DNA from: Sepiola atlantica
Lineage: Eukaryota; Mollusca; Cephalopoda; Sepiida; Sepiolidae
Length of the DNA stretch: 64,000 nucleotides
Assembly (NCBI GenBank): GCA_963556195.1
Contig: OY744519.1
Location: 33,561,801-33,625,800, forward strand
Reading direction: 5' to 3'
Position numbers and translations under genes: made by a program. Below the pieces are notes generated by a model. The model was not told where the DNA came from and did no database searches. It saw only the letters and a program-made list of their open reading frames with translations. Below, in pieces: positions 46,732 through 57,639 of this stretch; the stretch's first letter is position 1; each line of letters begins with the position of its first letter.

Positions 46732-46777
46732 TGTCATTTTATTTACCTAGTCCTTCGACTAGGTAAATAAAATGACA
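46732..46777. repeat. Perfect 20-bp-stem hairpin just after exon 2
   Basis: TGTCATTTTATTTACCTAGT (46,732-46,751) is the exact reverse complement of 46,758-46,777, with the 6-base loop CCTTCG. It begins 35 bp after the exon 2 donor. Confidence 0.95.
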
Positions 46778-47334
46778 CATGAGGAGAAACCTTTCATATG
46801 CAACTTTGTTTTGTTTTTTTCAGTTATAAGTAAAAATCCTTACATTGAGGATATTTTAAGTAGGTTAAGTCATAGAGTAAAGTAAATATGGTATTGTGGT
46901 GATGTGACTAAAAGTAGATATAGACCAGCAAGACTGTCGACCCTCCTCGATTATATGGTCTTGTGCCATTTATAGAAATTTTGTATATCTGATTTTAATG
47001 AAGAAATATATATCAGCCTCAGAACGTTGTAACCCTTGCTTTCAGACATTGTTTTTTTTTTTCTGACGGCTCATCTGGGATTTTCTAGTCGGTGGCTAAA
47101 AAAAGACTTGACGTTGTCTTTTTGAAAGACTCTTTGCATACAGAGGTTATAAGTGACAATGAAATCAGTAATCAAGGTTTCTTTTTTGTTTCGACATGTT
47201 TGGTGTTTCTGGGGAGTCACTCTTTGATTTGAAGATGTTCTTGTCAAAGATTTGTTCTGGGTACAACAGAAATTATCTGTCATCAAGTGTGGCTCAAAGT
47301 GCAATGACTTATTGCATTCATTTTTTGTCTCGCA

Positions 47335-47530
47335 ATTAGACGTTTCATGAATCACTTCCATGTTGCCATTTCACTTGTGTTGCCTGTTAAAATCAAGTCG
47401 TCATCAACTGATCCCTTCCATGTCTTAAGCGGCCTACCACGTGGCTTTGAGCCATTGACGTTGATGTGGAACATACTTTTCACATTGACGTTGATGACTC
47501 AAAGCCACTTCTTATCGGTAATTTTCTTTT
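47335..47530 (-). mobile_element. RTE-like LINE fragment in intron 2
   Basis: Matches the terminal part of the LINE at 51,965-52,700 (GACGTTTCATGAATCACTTCC versus GACGTTTCGTGAATGACTTCC, then the GATCCCTTCCATGTCTTA block). A short 3' fragment. Confidence 0.75.
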
Positions 47531-48073
47531 TTCTTTTCTCTTTCCTCTTCATGTTCCTGTAGTTTTATTTTTGTTAGTGGGGTGCATTATTGGCCTAATG
47601 GATATTGTGATTCTTTAGTCTCCGGGTTTTGCATCAGAGAATTGACCGACTGTGTGAATTAAAGTAGTTGGAATAATCTAAATAATACAAATTATCAATC
47701 CCTATTTCAAAATTTCAAATCAAAATCATTGGAATTTAACTATTTTTTTTTAACAGTATACATGTATAATACCCCCAACCCATTGCTTATAGGGGAAAGG
47801 ATCGGCTATTCCGAAACCCGACTATTCTCTATGGTAGTTAAGTAAAAAGAGGAAGATCTGATCAGCTTATTTACTACGTATAACTAGCGACTTCCTCTCT
47901 GCAACCCAAAATAGTCCTAACTTCTAACTTGACTTCTCATGGAAAATTTCATTTTGCTTAAAATAACTTTACGTGAAATTTTCCATCTTTAACTTTATTT
48001 TTACTTATCTGAATATTGCTCCAGTGGAACCTGAAAATGTAAACATAAATAATGTTTTTAATTTTTCTTACAG

Positions 48074-48153
48074 GCAAAAATCGTCGGTTAACATTAATAG
48101 AATGTAATAATGACATCAACTCGATGATCGACATTTCTAAAGTTGCTGATTTG
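48074..48153 (+). CDS. BMS1: BMS1 exon 3
   Basis: The acceptor is TTACAG and the donor GTAAGT. Encodes about residues 120-146 (KNRRLTLIECNNDINSMID, then KVADL). The ECNND segment replaces a canonical DxxG switch motif, as is usual in BMS1/TSR1 proteins. Ends in phase 0. Confidence 0.93.
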
Positions 48154-49009
48154 GTAAGTGCGTTTATTTGTTTATACTTCTATGGGCATCTAACTAAAAA
48201 AAAACAACATATTATTATTAAGACTAGCAAATATATTGCCCCCTCCCCCCATCCTCCTCGGTTGCATATTTTTGGTAGATGTTTTATTTAATTGCTCAGT
48301 AAAATGTGTTTGTTTTTGTTTTTTTTACAAAAAAAAAGAAAGAAAATCACCCCATCCTTTATTTTAATAAATAAAACACGGAATAATAAAAATATAGTTT
48401 TTAAATAAAATTTATCCTTTACAACGTAAAATATAAAACAAAAAATTGAGGAAAATATTTTAAATACATCTGGAAATCTGAAAAAAAAAACCAATCATGA
48501 GTGTATATTTGCGAATATTAATTTATTAGAAGCTTTAAAACAAATTAATTATGTAAATTTGAAAGACACGTGATGTTTGAGGAAGTTTTGGAATGGGTAT
48601 ATATAGGAGCTGATAAGTAGATATAAAAAGAGAGCGATCAAAACTAACAATATAGTTTAGTACAATTAATAGAAGTAATAGTATAGTTTTTGGGCTTCAG
48701 ACAGACAGATACGAAATCTCCATTAGTAATAGATTACCCGATCTTCTTTTCTACTCTGTGTTTTGGAGATTATTTGTATGTAAAACAATAAGCCGGTCTT
48801 GTATGAACGAAATGAATTTGTGTTCGTGTTGAAGTTAGTCAACTAGTATACTAGTTTACTTTTGATGGAACTCTTTACCGTCATTTGAAAATTTCTGTGG
48901 TAAATTTTCACCCTGTTACCTGCATGCTGTTAACGGAAAAATTAAAATGAGATTCTATTTTTTTCTCATTGCAATACACGTCAACACCCTGGAAATGTTT
49001 GGGGAGGAG

Positions 49010-49085
49010 GGGTTGACTTAGAGTGGGGGTTCACTTTATTATATAAATTTAACCTAAAATGATCACCCAGTTCTTGACCACATAA
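49010..49085. repeat. Foldback family F1 arm in intron 3
   Basis: Shares TAGAGTGGGGG, TATATAAATTTAACCTAAAATGA and CACCCA...TTCTTGGCCA-type order with 25,966-26,040 and 39,650-39,720. Confidence 0.55.
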
Positions 49086-49354
49086 CATAGAACAGAACAG
49101 GTAACCATTTTTTATTATTTTCAAAATGATCATCATTTTGAAAATTAAAACAAAATTTTTTTTCAAAACTGAGTTTATTTTAGATTTTTGTTGCGTATTA
49201 CTTACCACTGACTTAGTGTTGGGGTTGTTTTTAAAATAGTATTTTTTTTTTTTGCAATCTGTAACACTAAAGTTTAAAATTTCATCACTAAACGCACAAA
49301 TTGAAGGGATCCATTCTTGTTATATAGATTATTTGGGAATTTTTATCAAGAGCA

Positions 49355-49840
49355 AACAGACGAAAAAAGGGGTAAAAAAAAGACAACTATACAACAAATA
49401 AATGTTACCAAAGGCAAGATAAGTTACTCTTCTACCTATCTGGATAAGTTTTTTTTTGTGTTTGAATTTATTTTAAAGCGTTATCTTTTCAATACAGAAC
49501 TAGTGTTAATTCTGTTAAGTTAGAACAAAAAAAAATGGCTGACATTACATAGTCACATGGACTCTCGATACTCGCTCAAAACTCGAAAATTAAACAGAAT
49601 AACTGTCACCAATCGTGCAAAAATGTAATGTAATTGAACTGTATATTTTTATTACCAGTATTTTTGTGTAATTTTCGATTTTTTAGCGATTATCGAGACT
49701 CCACGTGACTGTAATGTCAGCCATTTTTTTTTCGTTCTAACTTACCAGAGTTGACACTATTTCGATATTGAACTAAAAACGCTTTAAAATAACTATTTTA
49801 TCTGTTGTATATATTTTTTTTCACCCCTTTTTGCTTTGTT
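49355..49840. repeat. Foldback element in BMS1 intron 3
   Basis: Arms of about 200-240 bp meet near 49,630. The clearest pair is AATGGCTGACATTACATAGTCACATGGACTCTCGATA at about 49,534-49,570 with its near-complement around 49,690-49,725. The outer arms (AAAAGGGGTAAAAAA and TTTTTTCACCCCTTTT) also pair. The transcript would form long imperfect double-stranded RNA. Confidence 0.8.
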
Positions 49841-49909
49841 GGTTCTTGTTAAAAATGCCTGATCATTTTCTCGTCTTATAAAAAAAGATTTTACTTTTTG
49901 GTTTTCCAG

Positions 49910-50098
49910 ATTCTTTTACTCGTTGATGCCAGTTTTGGATTTGAGATGGAAATATTTGAATTCCTTAACATCTGCCAAGTTCATGGCTTTCCTCGAGTGA
50001 TGGGTGTCCTAACTCATCTGGATACATTCCGAGATGGAAAACAGTTGAAAAAGGTTAAAAAACGGCTTAAAAGCAGATTCTGGACTGAAATTTACCAA
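49910..50098 (+). CDS. BMS1: BMS1 exon 4, GTPase-like core
   Basis: The acceptor is TTCCAG and the donor GTGAGT. Encodes residues 147-209, the most conserved part here (LLLVDASFGFEMEIFEFLN, FPRVMGVLTHLDTF, KKVKKRLKSRFWTEIY). THLD at residues 181-184 stands where classical GTPases have NKxD, a known trait of BMS1. Phase 0 on both sides, 63 codons. Confidence 0.95.
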
Positions 50099-50305
50099 GT
50101 GAGTATTTTAGTAATTTATATCCCAAATAATTTTTATATGCATTTCTATAGGAGTCTCTGTCATGTTAAAACTATCGACTTGTGTCGCTTTTTTGGAGGT
50201 TACAATGATACCTGTTTTCCTCTACTGAACAACAGACTTGCTAATGAAAATTCTTAGTCTGATCAAATCAAAACACAAGTCCAATAGTTCAGAGCCCAAG
50301 GGTCC

Positions 50306-50310
<5 letters not shown>

Positions 50311-50338
<28 letters not shown>
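50311..50338. repeat. (CT)n microsatellite in intron 4
   Basis: About 28 bp of CT repeats. Confidence 0.9.
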
Positions 50339-50341
<3 letters not shown>

Positions 50342-50659
50342 AACCAACTGACCATGAGATACCCAGAGGGCCAACTAACTGCCCCCTTCCCTGCCCGTCT
50401 GTTGGAATATATATAGATATTCTGGTTCTTTGTGGCAGAACACAATTATCCACTTGAAAAAGTTAATCTGCTGCCAATCTATGGACATAAAAACCTACTA
50501 CCTAGGAGTCCCTTATCTAGTTGGACGTGATTTTTCTCAAGTACTTTTTCTCTGCATGAATTCCTGTTTGAAGAGAAACAAACTTTTCCTAGGAGAAATC
50601 AAATTCTGGGGAGAGGTTCAAAACTACAGACTAGACATATATTTTTTTTTATTTAGCTC

Positions 50660-50885
50660 TCCAGGAGGTTAGACACACGGTCAGGTGTTCAGTTGAAAAG
50701 CTAGTGCGCTGTGGCCTAGAAAATTGCTATAGCAGCCCCATAGGCATTCCCTGGTAGGGGCACCTCAGGCGATTAGCGATAAAGAGAAGGTAAAGCCTGA
50801 GACTTAACACGACTATACCTCAGCTTACAGCAAAATTACTGTCGGACTTATTATCAAGGACAAATCCACGACTAGTACGAAAAGA
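50660..50885 (-). mobile_element. SINE copy 4 in intron 4, second head type
   Basis: The body matches the family (CAGCCCCATAGGCATTCCC, GGGGCACCTCAGGC, AAGGTAAAGCCTGAGA), more diverged and with a deletion. Its head side (50,820-50,885) resembles the 20.5-kb copy rather than the U2-like head. Confidence 0.65.
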
Positions 50886-51644
50886 AAGATATTTTCAATT
50901 ACTTGTGTGGTTTTTCTTCCCTTGGTTAAATATTTCTCACTCGCGGCAAGCCTGTTATTTGCATGCGCTGCAAACATACAATCACATGGTGCATGTTTAC
51001 ATACTAACTTGCATGTCAGAGAAACACAGTTGTTTTTATCCACAAAAAATATCTGTGAGTATCGAAAGGCCCCCCCCTCTTCCCACATGCTACATGAGCA
51101 GAACCTTTCGGATGTCTATTTTCCAGTTTGCTTTTCTATCAATTATTAATCTTTTACTCCACACGACTTCTTTATATCATCCGTAATTAGAGCTTGGTTT
51201 TATGTTCTTAATTACGGCTAATCTAGAGAAATCCGCATGTGAAATGAACAAATACAATTAAAGAAGAATGGACTACTACACCTTGGCCGAAACATAGTCA
51301 TGTAGCACTACGGGGGAGCGATTATCCAATCTCAGCAGCAGACTATCTGGATATCAGTTCATCGCAAATAATTTTTACATTCATTTCTATGTCTGCCCGT
51401 CGGTCTGTCATGTTAAAATTTGAAATATCATTTTTGTCCGTTCCAAAACTGTTGAGCAGAATTCCACCAGATTTGGAATTTAGCAACCTTGGCATGTCGG
51501 ACATGTCATAAAGGATCAGAATTTCATTAAGACACTCAACTACTACTACTACTACTACCAATAAACACAAAAGTTTTCATGTGGATGCCTTTTTAAGCTA
51601 GAAAGATTTACAAAACAAACAATTTTTTTTTCTTGTCATGCTAG

Positions 51645-51787
51645 GGTGCAAAGTTGTTCTACTTGTCCGGTTTGGTTAATGAGGAATATCAGAATCAAGA
51701 AATCCACAATCTCTGCAAATATATTTCTGTCATGAAGTTTCGACCTTTACAGTGGAGAATCAGCCATCCATACATGCTTGTAGACAG
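51645..51787 (+). CDS. BMS1: BMS1 exon 5
   Basis: The acceptor is TGCTAG and the donor GTAAGT. Encodes residues 210-256 plus two bases (GAKLFYLSGLVNEEYQNQEI, then FRPLQWR). The YLSG and EIHNL segments are standard in BMS1. Confidence 0.95.
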
Positions 51788-51847
51788 GTAAGTGATTAAA
51801 TATCTTTTATATTAAATGTATATATAGTTTATACATATGTATATTTC

Positions 51848-51882
<35 letters not shown>

Positions 51883-51964
51883 CAAAATTATTGTCTAGGA
51901 ATAAACAACACAGTAGTTTCCTTTTTAAGATTTATTAATTCAAGTTATATTTTGTTATTATTAT

Positions 51965-52700
51965 TTTCATTTTTCGTCGTCTTATCACATGCTTGAGGTT
52001 AGACGTTTCGTGAATGACTTCCAACTTTTCCTGTCTGTTGCCATTTCGCTTGTGCCGCCCACCAGGATCAGGTCGTTCTCAACTGATCCCCTCCATGTCT
52101 TTAGCGGCCTACTACGTGGCTTTGGGTCATCACCGTTGAGGTGGAGCATTTCGGATATCTGACGGCGAGCGACATGGCCAAACCAGTTGAGACGTTGTTG
52201 TGCGACATACTTTCTTATGTAGGCCTGTAGAGTGAGGCCGGCAATTGTCTGACGTTTCGTCGTTGACCATGTTTCGCAACCATACAAGGGTACAGATCAG
52301 ACATGTGTTGTCTGCTGCCACTCCCGCATATGATGGGATTCCTACATTTTGTAAAATTGTTGACGGCTTCCTGAAGTGTCTCCATGTGGCAGATATATGT
52401 CGTCTTATAGTTCTTTCAGTTTGCCCACAGGAATCAATTGTGTCACTAAGGTAGGTGAACTTATTGACTCTTTCGACACCCGCAACAACTTCTCTTTCCA
52501 TGGGAGGCGGAGTTTGACAGGTGCTGCAAATGAAATTATCTACACGCAGCACCGGTAGTTTGGTGCACCTTTTATGGCATCACTTATTGCATTTGATGAA
52601 GTTCGAGCCAGTTCCAAGATGCTGCATGAGTATTTTCCTTGTGGAACAGATATCATCTCTTTAGCGTCAGATATCATATGCTTCGTTTTTTAAGTTCAAC
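51965..52700 (-). mobile_element. RTE-like LINE C-terminus in intron 5
   Basis: Minus-strand frames give YGCETWSTTKRQ, then RLNWFGHVARR, and later GSVENDL with a DRKSWK block. This is the C-terminal signature of RTE-group LINEs. Frames are split by frameshifts. The fragment at 47,335-47,530 is from the same family. Confidence 0.8.
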
Positions 52701-52731
52701 ACTGCAATGCGTCTCCTTTGCCTTTTAATAA

Positions 52732-53110
52732 TAGGTATTAGACATCAGTTGATAAATATTCTCCAAATTTCAGTTTCTTTGGAGTGTTTTAGGGGCATAA
52801 AATGGGTAAAACCTCCCATTTCAAAATTCACATATTTCAGATTTGCATTAAATTTGATCCATAGTCATTAGACACCAATTAAGCAAGATTCCCCGAATTT
52901 CGATTTCTTCTTAAGCTTAAGCTTTAAATTTTAGACATTTTCTAGAATTAAAATCATGTAATGGATTTTAATCGAAATAAGAATAAGGATTCCAGACATA
53001 AGGTTTAGCATCATTATATCTTGATTTTAATCTTCGTAAGGATGCATAAAAGTGGTGCAAAACTCTTCTGTTCAAGGAATTAATTTTACCAATTCTGGGA
53101 TTTCTAGTAT
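52732..53110. repeat. Dispersed repeat R2, copy 2 (intron 5)
   Basis: Matches 44,868-45,260 in the same orientation. It ends about 40 bp before exon 6. Confidence 0.75.
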
Positions 53111-53149
53111 ATATATTGATATATTTTAAAACTTTTTTTCAATTATTAG

Positions 53150-53271
53150 AATGGAAGATATTACAAACCAAGAAGAATTACGAAAGAAATCCAAATGTGA
53201 TCGAAACGTTTGTGTTTATGGCTATTTGCGAGGGACACACTTGAAGAATACAACAAAGGTTCATATTCCAG
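53150..53271 (+). CDS. BMS1: BMS1 exon 6
   Basis: The acceptor is ATTAG and the donor GTATGT. Encodes about residues 257-298 (RMEDITNQEELRKK, CDRNVCVYGYLRGTHLKN). YGYLRG is a hallmark of the BMS1/TSR1 N-terminal AARP2CN-type domain. Confidence 0.95.
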
Positions 53272-53504
53272 GTATGTAATATTATTTTTAATAACTTTGA
53301 ATGGAATCATTATTTTATGAGTAAAGTGGGAAAACCGACTGATATGTAACGTTTGAAGAAAGAAATGTTGATTCAAACTCCTCTTCCCATATTTTCTTTA
53401 CACAGGTGATCAGTTCTTTAATATTCATAAAATTATCTGATCAGATATTGTGTCTGTGTAAATATGAATAAATGTGAGGTAAAACAAAAATGAAAGTAAA
53501 AAAA

Positions 53505-53536
53505 CTCCCGGGCAACACTGGGTAGATGCAACTAGT
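53505..53536 (+). other. Possible Helitron 3' terminus in intron 6
   Basis: CCCGGGCAACACTGGGTAG followed by a CTAG then T resembles the 3' end at 35,005-35,034. No 5' TC terminus was identified, so it may be a truncated remnant. It lies just upstream of exon 7. Confidence 0.4.
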
Positions 53537-53567
53537 ATTGAATAAAACTCAAATTATTTTATTTCAG

Positions 53568-53782
53568 GCTGTGGCGACCATTCTATAGACGATATTCAAT
53601 TCCTTCCTGATCCTTGCCCAACACCTGACATCAGTAAAAAGACTTCCCTGAATGTTAAACAGAGGCCGATTTATGCGCCAATGTCTGGCGTTGGAGGAAT
53701 CATCTACGATAAAGATGCTGTCTATATTGATCTTGGACAAAAGGGTTCCAATCAGCAAAATGAAGACGACGAAAATGACGAA
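53568..53782 (+). CDS. BMS1: BMS1 exon 7
   Basis: The acceptor is TTTCAG. The donor GTAGGT is weaker than the others but is required by the frame of exon 8. Encodes about residues 298-369. It includes DDIQFLPDPCPTP, then YAPMSGVGGIIYDKDAVYID, a conserved BMS1 block, and ends in an acidic stretch. Confidence 0.95.
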
Positions 53783-54156
53783 GTAGGTCTCTTATTCTGT
53801 TGATGTTTTTTTTATTTTATGTTCCAATGGTCAGGGATGTGAATTCTCTAATTTTTAGTGGAATTCTGTTTGTTTTTTTTAAATCCAGAAATTGTGGATT
53901 TCTGTTTAAATCGCTAGAGCCGCCATGGGTATGCACATTTCTCATCCATTCCACGCGATTGATGAGCTACGATTCCATTAATATCAGCATTTGTGATTTT
54001 GTGTTTCATAATAAACTTAAATTTGAAACAACTTGAGTGGATTGAAACAAAAGTGAATGAATCAACTTGAATTACATGAACCAATCAGTTTATGTAATAT
54101 GTGTCCTATGCTTGTCATGTCTGGACAAAAATTATTGTTCTTTCTTCCAATGCAAT

Positions 54157-56730
54157 ACCGATTAATTGGAAGTATTAACCCTAACTGATTAATTGGAAGT
54201 ATTAACCCTAACCGATTAATTAGAAGTATTAACCCTAACCGATTAATTGGAAGTATTAACCCTAACCGATTTATTGGAAGTATTAACCCTAACCGATTTA
54301 TTGGAAGTATTAACCCTAACCGATTAATTAGAAGTATTAACCCTAACCGATTTGTTGGAAGTATTAACCCTAACCGATTAATTGGAAGTATTAACCCTAA
54401 CCGATTTATTGGAAGTATTAACCCTAACCGATTAATTGGAAGTATTAACCCTAACCGATTTATTGGAAGTATTAACCCTAACCGATTAATTGGAAGTATT
54501 AACCCTAACCGATTAATTGGAAGTGTTAACCCTAACCGATTAATTGGAAGTGTTAACCCTAACCGATTAATTGGAAGTATTAACCCTAACCGATTAATTG
54601 GAAGTATTAACCCTAACCGATTAATTGGAAGTATTAACCCTAACCGATTAATTGGAAGTATTAACCCTAACCGATTAATTGGAAGTATTAACCCTAACCG
54701 ATTAATTGGAAGTATTAACCCTAACCGATTAATTGGAAGTATTAAACCTAACCGATTTATTGGAAGTATTAACCCTAACCGATTAATTGGAAGTATTAAC
54801 CCTAACCGATTTATTGGAAGTATTAACCCTAACCGATTAATTGGAAGTATTAACCCTAACCGATTTATTGGAAGTATTAACCCTAACCGATTTATTGGAA
54901 GTATTAACCCTAACCGATTAATTGGAAGTATTAACCCTAACCGATTAATTGGAAGTATTAACCCTAACCGATTAATTGGAAGTATTAACCCTAACCGATT
55001 AATTGGAAGTATTAACCCTAACCGATTAATTGGAAGTATTAACCCTAACCGATTAATTGGAAGTATTAACCCTAACCGATTAATTGGAAGTATTAACCCT
55101 AACCGATTAATTGGAAGTATTAACCCTAACCGATTAATTGGAAGTATTAACCCTAACCGATTAATTGGAAGTATTAACCCTAACAGATTTATTGGAAGTA
55201 TTAACCCTAACCGATTAATTGGAAGTATTAACCCTAACCGATTTATTGGAAGTATTAACCCTAACCGATTAATTGGAAGTATTAACCCTAACCGATTTAT
55301 TGGAAGTATTAACCCTAACCGATTAATTGGAAGTATAAACCCTAACCGATTCATTGGAAGTATTAACCCTAACCGATTAATTGTAAGTATTAACCTAACC
55401 GATTAATTGGAAGTATTAACCCTAACCGATTAATTGGAAGTATTAACCCAAACCGATTAATTGGAAGTATTAACCCAAACCGATTAATTGGAAGTATTAA
55501 CCCTAACCGATTAATTGGAAGTATTAACCCTAACCAGTTAATTGGAAGTATTAACCCTAACCGATTAATTGGAAGTATTAACCCTAACCGATTAATTGGA
55601 AGTATTAACCCTAACCGATTAATTGGAAGTATTAACCCTAACCGATTTATTGGAAGTATTAACCCTAACTGATTTATTGGAAGTATTAACCCTAACCGAT
55701 TAATTGGAAGTATTAACCGATTTATTGGAAGTATTAACCCTAACCGATTTATTGGAAGTATTAACCCTAACCGATTTATTGGAAGTATTAACCCTAACCG
55801 ATTAATTGGAAGTATTAACCCTAACTGATTAATTGGAAGTATTAACCCTAACCGATTTATTGGAAGAATTAACCCTAACCGATTTATTGGAAGTATTAAC
55901 CCTAACCGATTAATTGGAAGTATTAACCCTAACCGATTAATTGGAAGTATTAACCCTAACCGATTAATTGGAAGTATTAACCCTAACCGATTTATTGGAA
56001 GTATTAACCCTAACCGATTTATTGGAAGTATTAACCCTAACCGATTAATTGGAAGTATTAACCCTAACCGATTAATTGGAAGTATTAACCCTAACCGATT
56101 AATTGGAAGTATTAACCCTAACCGATTAATTGGAAGTATTAACCCTAACCGATTTATTGGAAGTATTAACCCTAACCGATTAATTGGAAGTATTAACCCT
56201 AACCGATTAATTGGAAGTATTAACCCTAACCGATTAATTGGAAGTATTAACCCTAACCGATTAATTGGAAGTATTAACCCTAAGCGATTAATTGGAAGTA
56301 TTAACCCTAACCGATTTATTGGAAGTATTAACCCTAACCGATTTATTGGAAGTATTAACCCTAACCGATTAATTGGAAGTATTAACCCTAACCGATTTAT
56401 TGGAAGTATTAACCCTAACCGATTTATTGGAAGTATTAACCCTAACCGATTTATTGGAAGTATTAACCCTAACCGATTTATTGGAAGTATTAACCCTAAC
56501 CGATTTATTGGAAGTATTAACCCTAACCGATTAATTGGAAGTATTAACCCTAACCGATTAATTGGAAGTATTAACCCTAACCGATTAATTGGAAGTATTA
56601 ACCCTAACCGATTAATTGGAAGTATTAACCCTAACCGATTAATTTGAAGTATTAACCCTAACCGATTAATTGGAAGTATTAACCCTAACCGATTAATTGG
56701 AAGTATTAACCCTAACCGATTAATTGGAAA
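54157..56730. repeat. 27-bp minisatellite with telomere-like motif, about 95 copies, in intron 7
   Basis: The unit reads CCGATTAATTGG followed by AAGTATT and AACCCTAA. It combines a near-palindromic AT core with an AACCCTAACC segment, which equals about 1.5 units of the TTAGGG telomere repeat on the other strand. Two monomer types differ by GATTAATTGG versus GATTTATTGG and are interspersed. One 26-bp unit (near 55,390) and one shortened unit (near 55,708) break regularity. Because 27 is a multiple of three, the minus strand stays open as a 9-residue repeat (INRLGLILP), which I take as an artefact, not a protein. Confidence 0.95.
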
Positions 56731-56794
56731 TATTTTGACCAATAAATTTTGAAAAACTGTGATCAAACTGTGAGTTTTGCTTCAGGTTGTTTGC

Positions 56795-56840
56795 TGCATC
56801 CGTTGTGAAGAGTTCAGCAAAACAATTCACAACGGATGCA
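56795..56840. repeat. 15-bp perfect hairpin after the minisatellite
   Basis: TGCATCCGTTGTGAA (56,795-56,809) pairs exactly with 56,826-56,840 around a 16-base loop. Confidence 0.85.
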
Positions 56841-57433
56841 ACTGACCATCTTTAGATATATCTCAGTTATTCATCAACTTTTCAACGAGTTGACATTGTC
56901 ATAAATTTCTTGCATATCTCTACCATATGCTAATCAAGACACCATCTTTATTTGTCCATTATGTGATCACCGATTGAGAAGATTTTAACGCAGCACAATA
57001 ATGATGGTTAAAATTCTTTGTTTATCCACTAGTTAGGAACTTTCTTTTGTGAGCCGAATCTGTAGAACATGTTGCCACAAGATTGCTTCCTTGATGTCTA
57101 CAACTCTGTCCTCTTAAAATCTTATGTTAATAAACTCTTGTCATAAATCATCAGCTCTTATCCTTGAGTGGCTTTTAGACTTGATTAGTAGTGAAAGAAA
57201 AATTTCTTTTATAATCCAATGTTTTATTTGTCCCTCACCCCTCCTTTTTTACATGTCCATATTAACAGGATCTAGATGGACAGAGAGACTGGTTGTTGTC
57301 TGTCACCTCTTGCCGTGACGTCACTCATAAAACCTCTCACCCCCACCCCTCTTTCATTATGCAATCGAGTCAAATTAGTGAACTTATTTTAATAATTTTA
57401 TTTATTTATTTTTTTTTAATTTTTTTTTTGCAG

Positions 57434-57558
57434 CCTGGAGATTTGCTGTCCGGATTGTTGAAAGTCCAAGACACGATTGATTCCAAGATATCCGTGAGTC
57501 AAATGACCCTCTTCAGCAACACTGCTCCTCTTACAGAACTCGACGACTTGGATCTTAA
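57434..57558 (+). CDS. BMS1: BMS1 exon 8
   Basis: The acceptor is TTGCAG after a long T tract and the donor GTAAGT. Encodes about residues 370-411 (LLSGLLKVQDTIDSKI, then MTLFSN). This is the linker after the N-terminal domain and is less conserved. Ends in phase 2. Confidence 0.88.
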
Positions 57559-57639
57559 GTAAGTAATCCCAAATTATTAATTTTAAACATGAGATAATAA
57601 TCCAAAGGGTGAGGATGGTGTAAATGATATAAAGAATTC

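Noticed and set aside
54062..56766. Two minus-strand frames of 430 and 458 codons made of a 9-residue repeat
   Set aside because: They are the translation of the 27-bp minisatellite. The frame stays open only because 27 is divisible by three. No start context, domain or splice evidence supports a protein.
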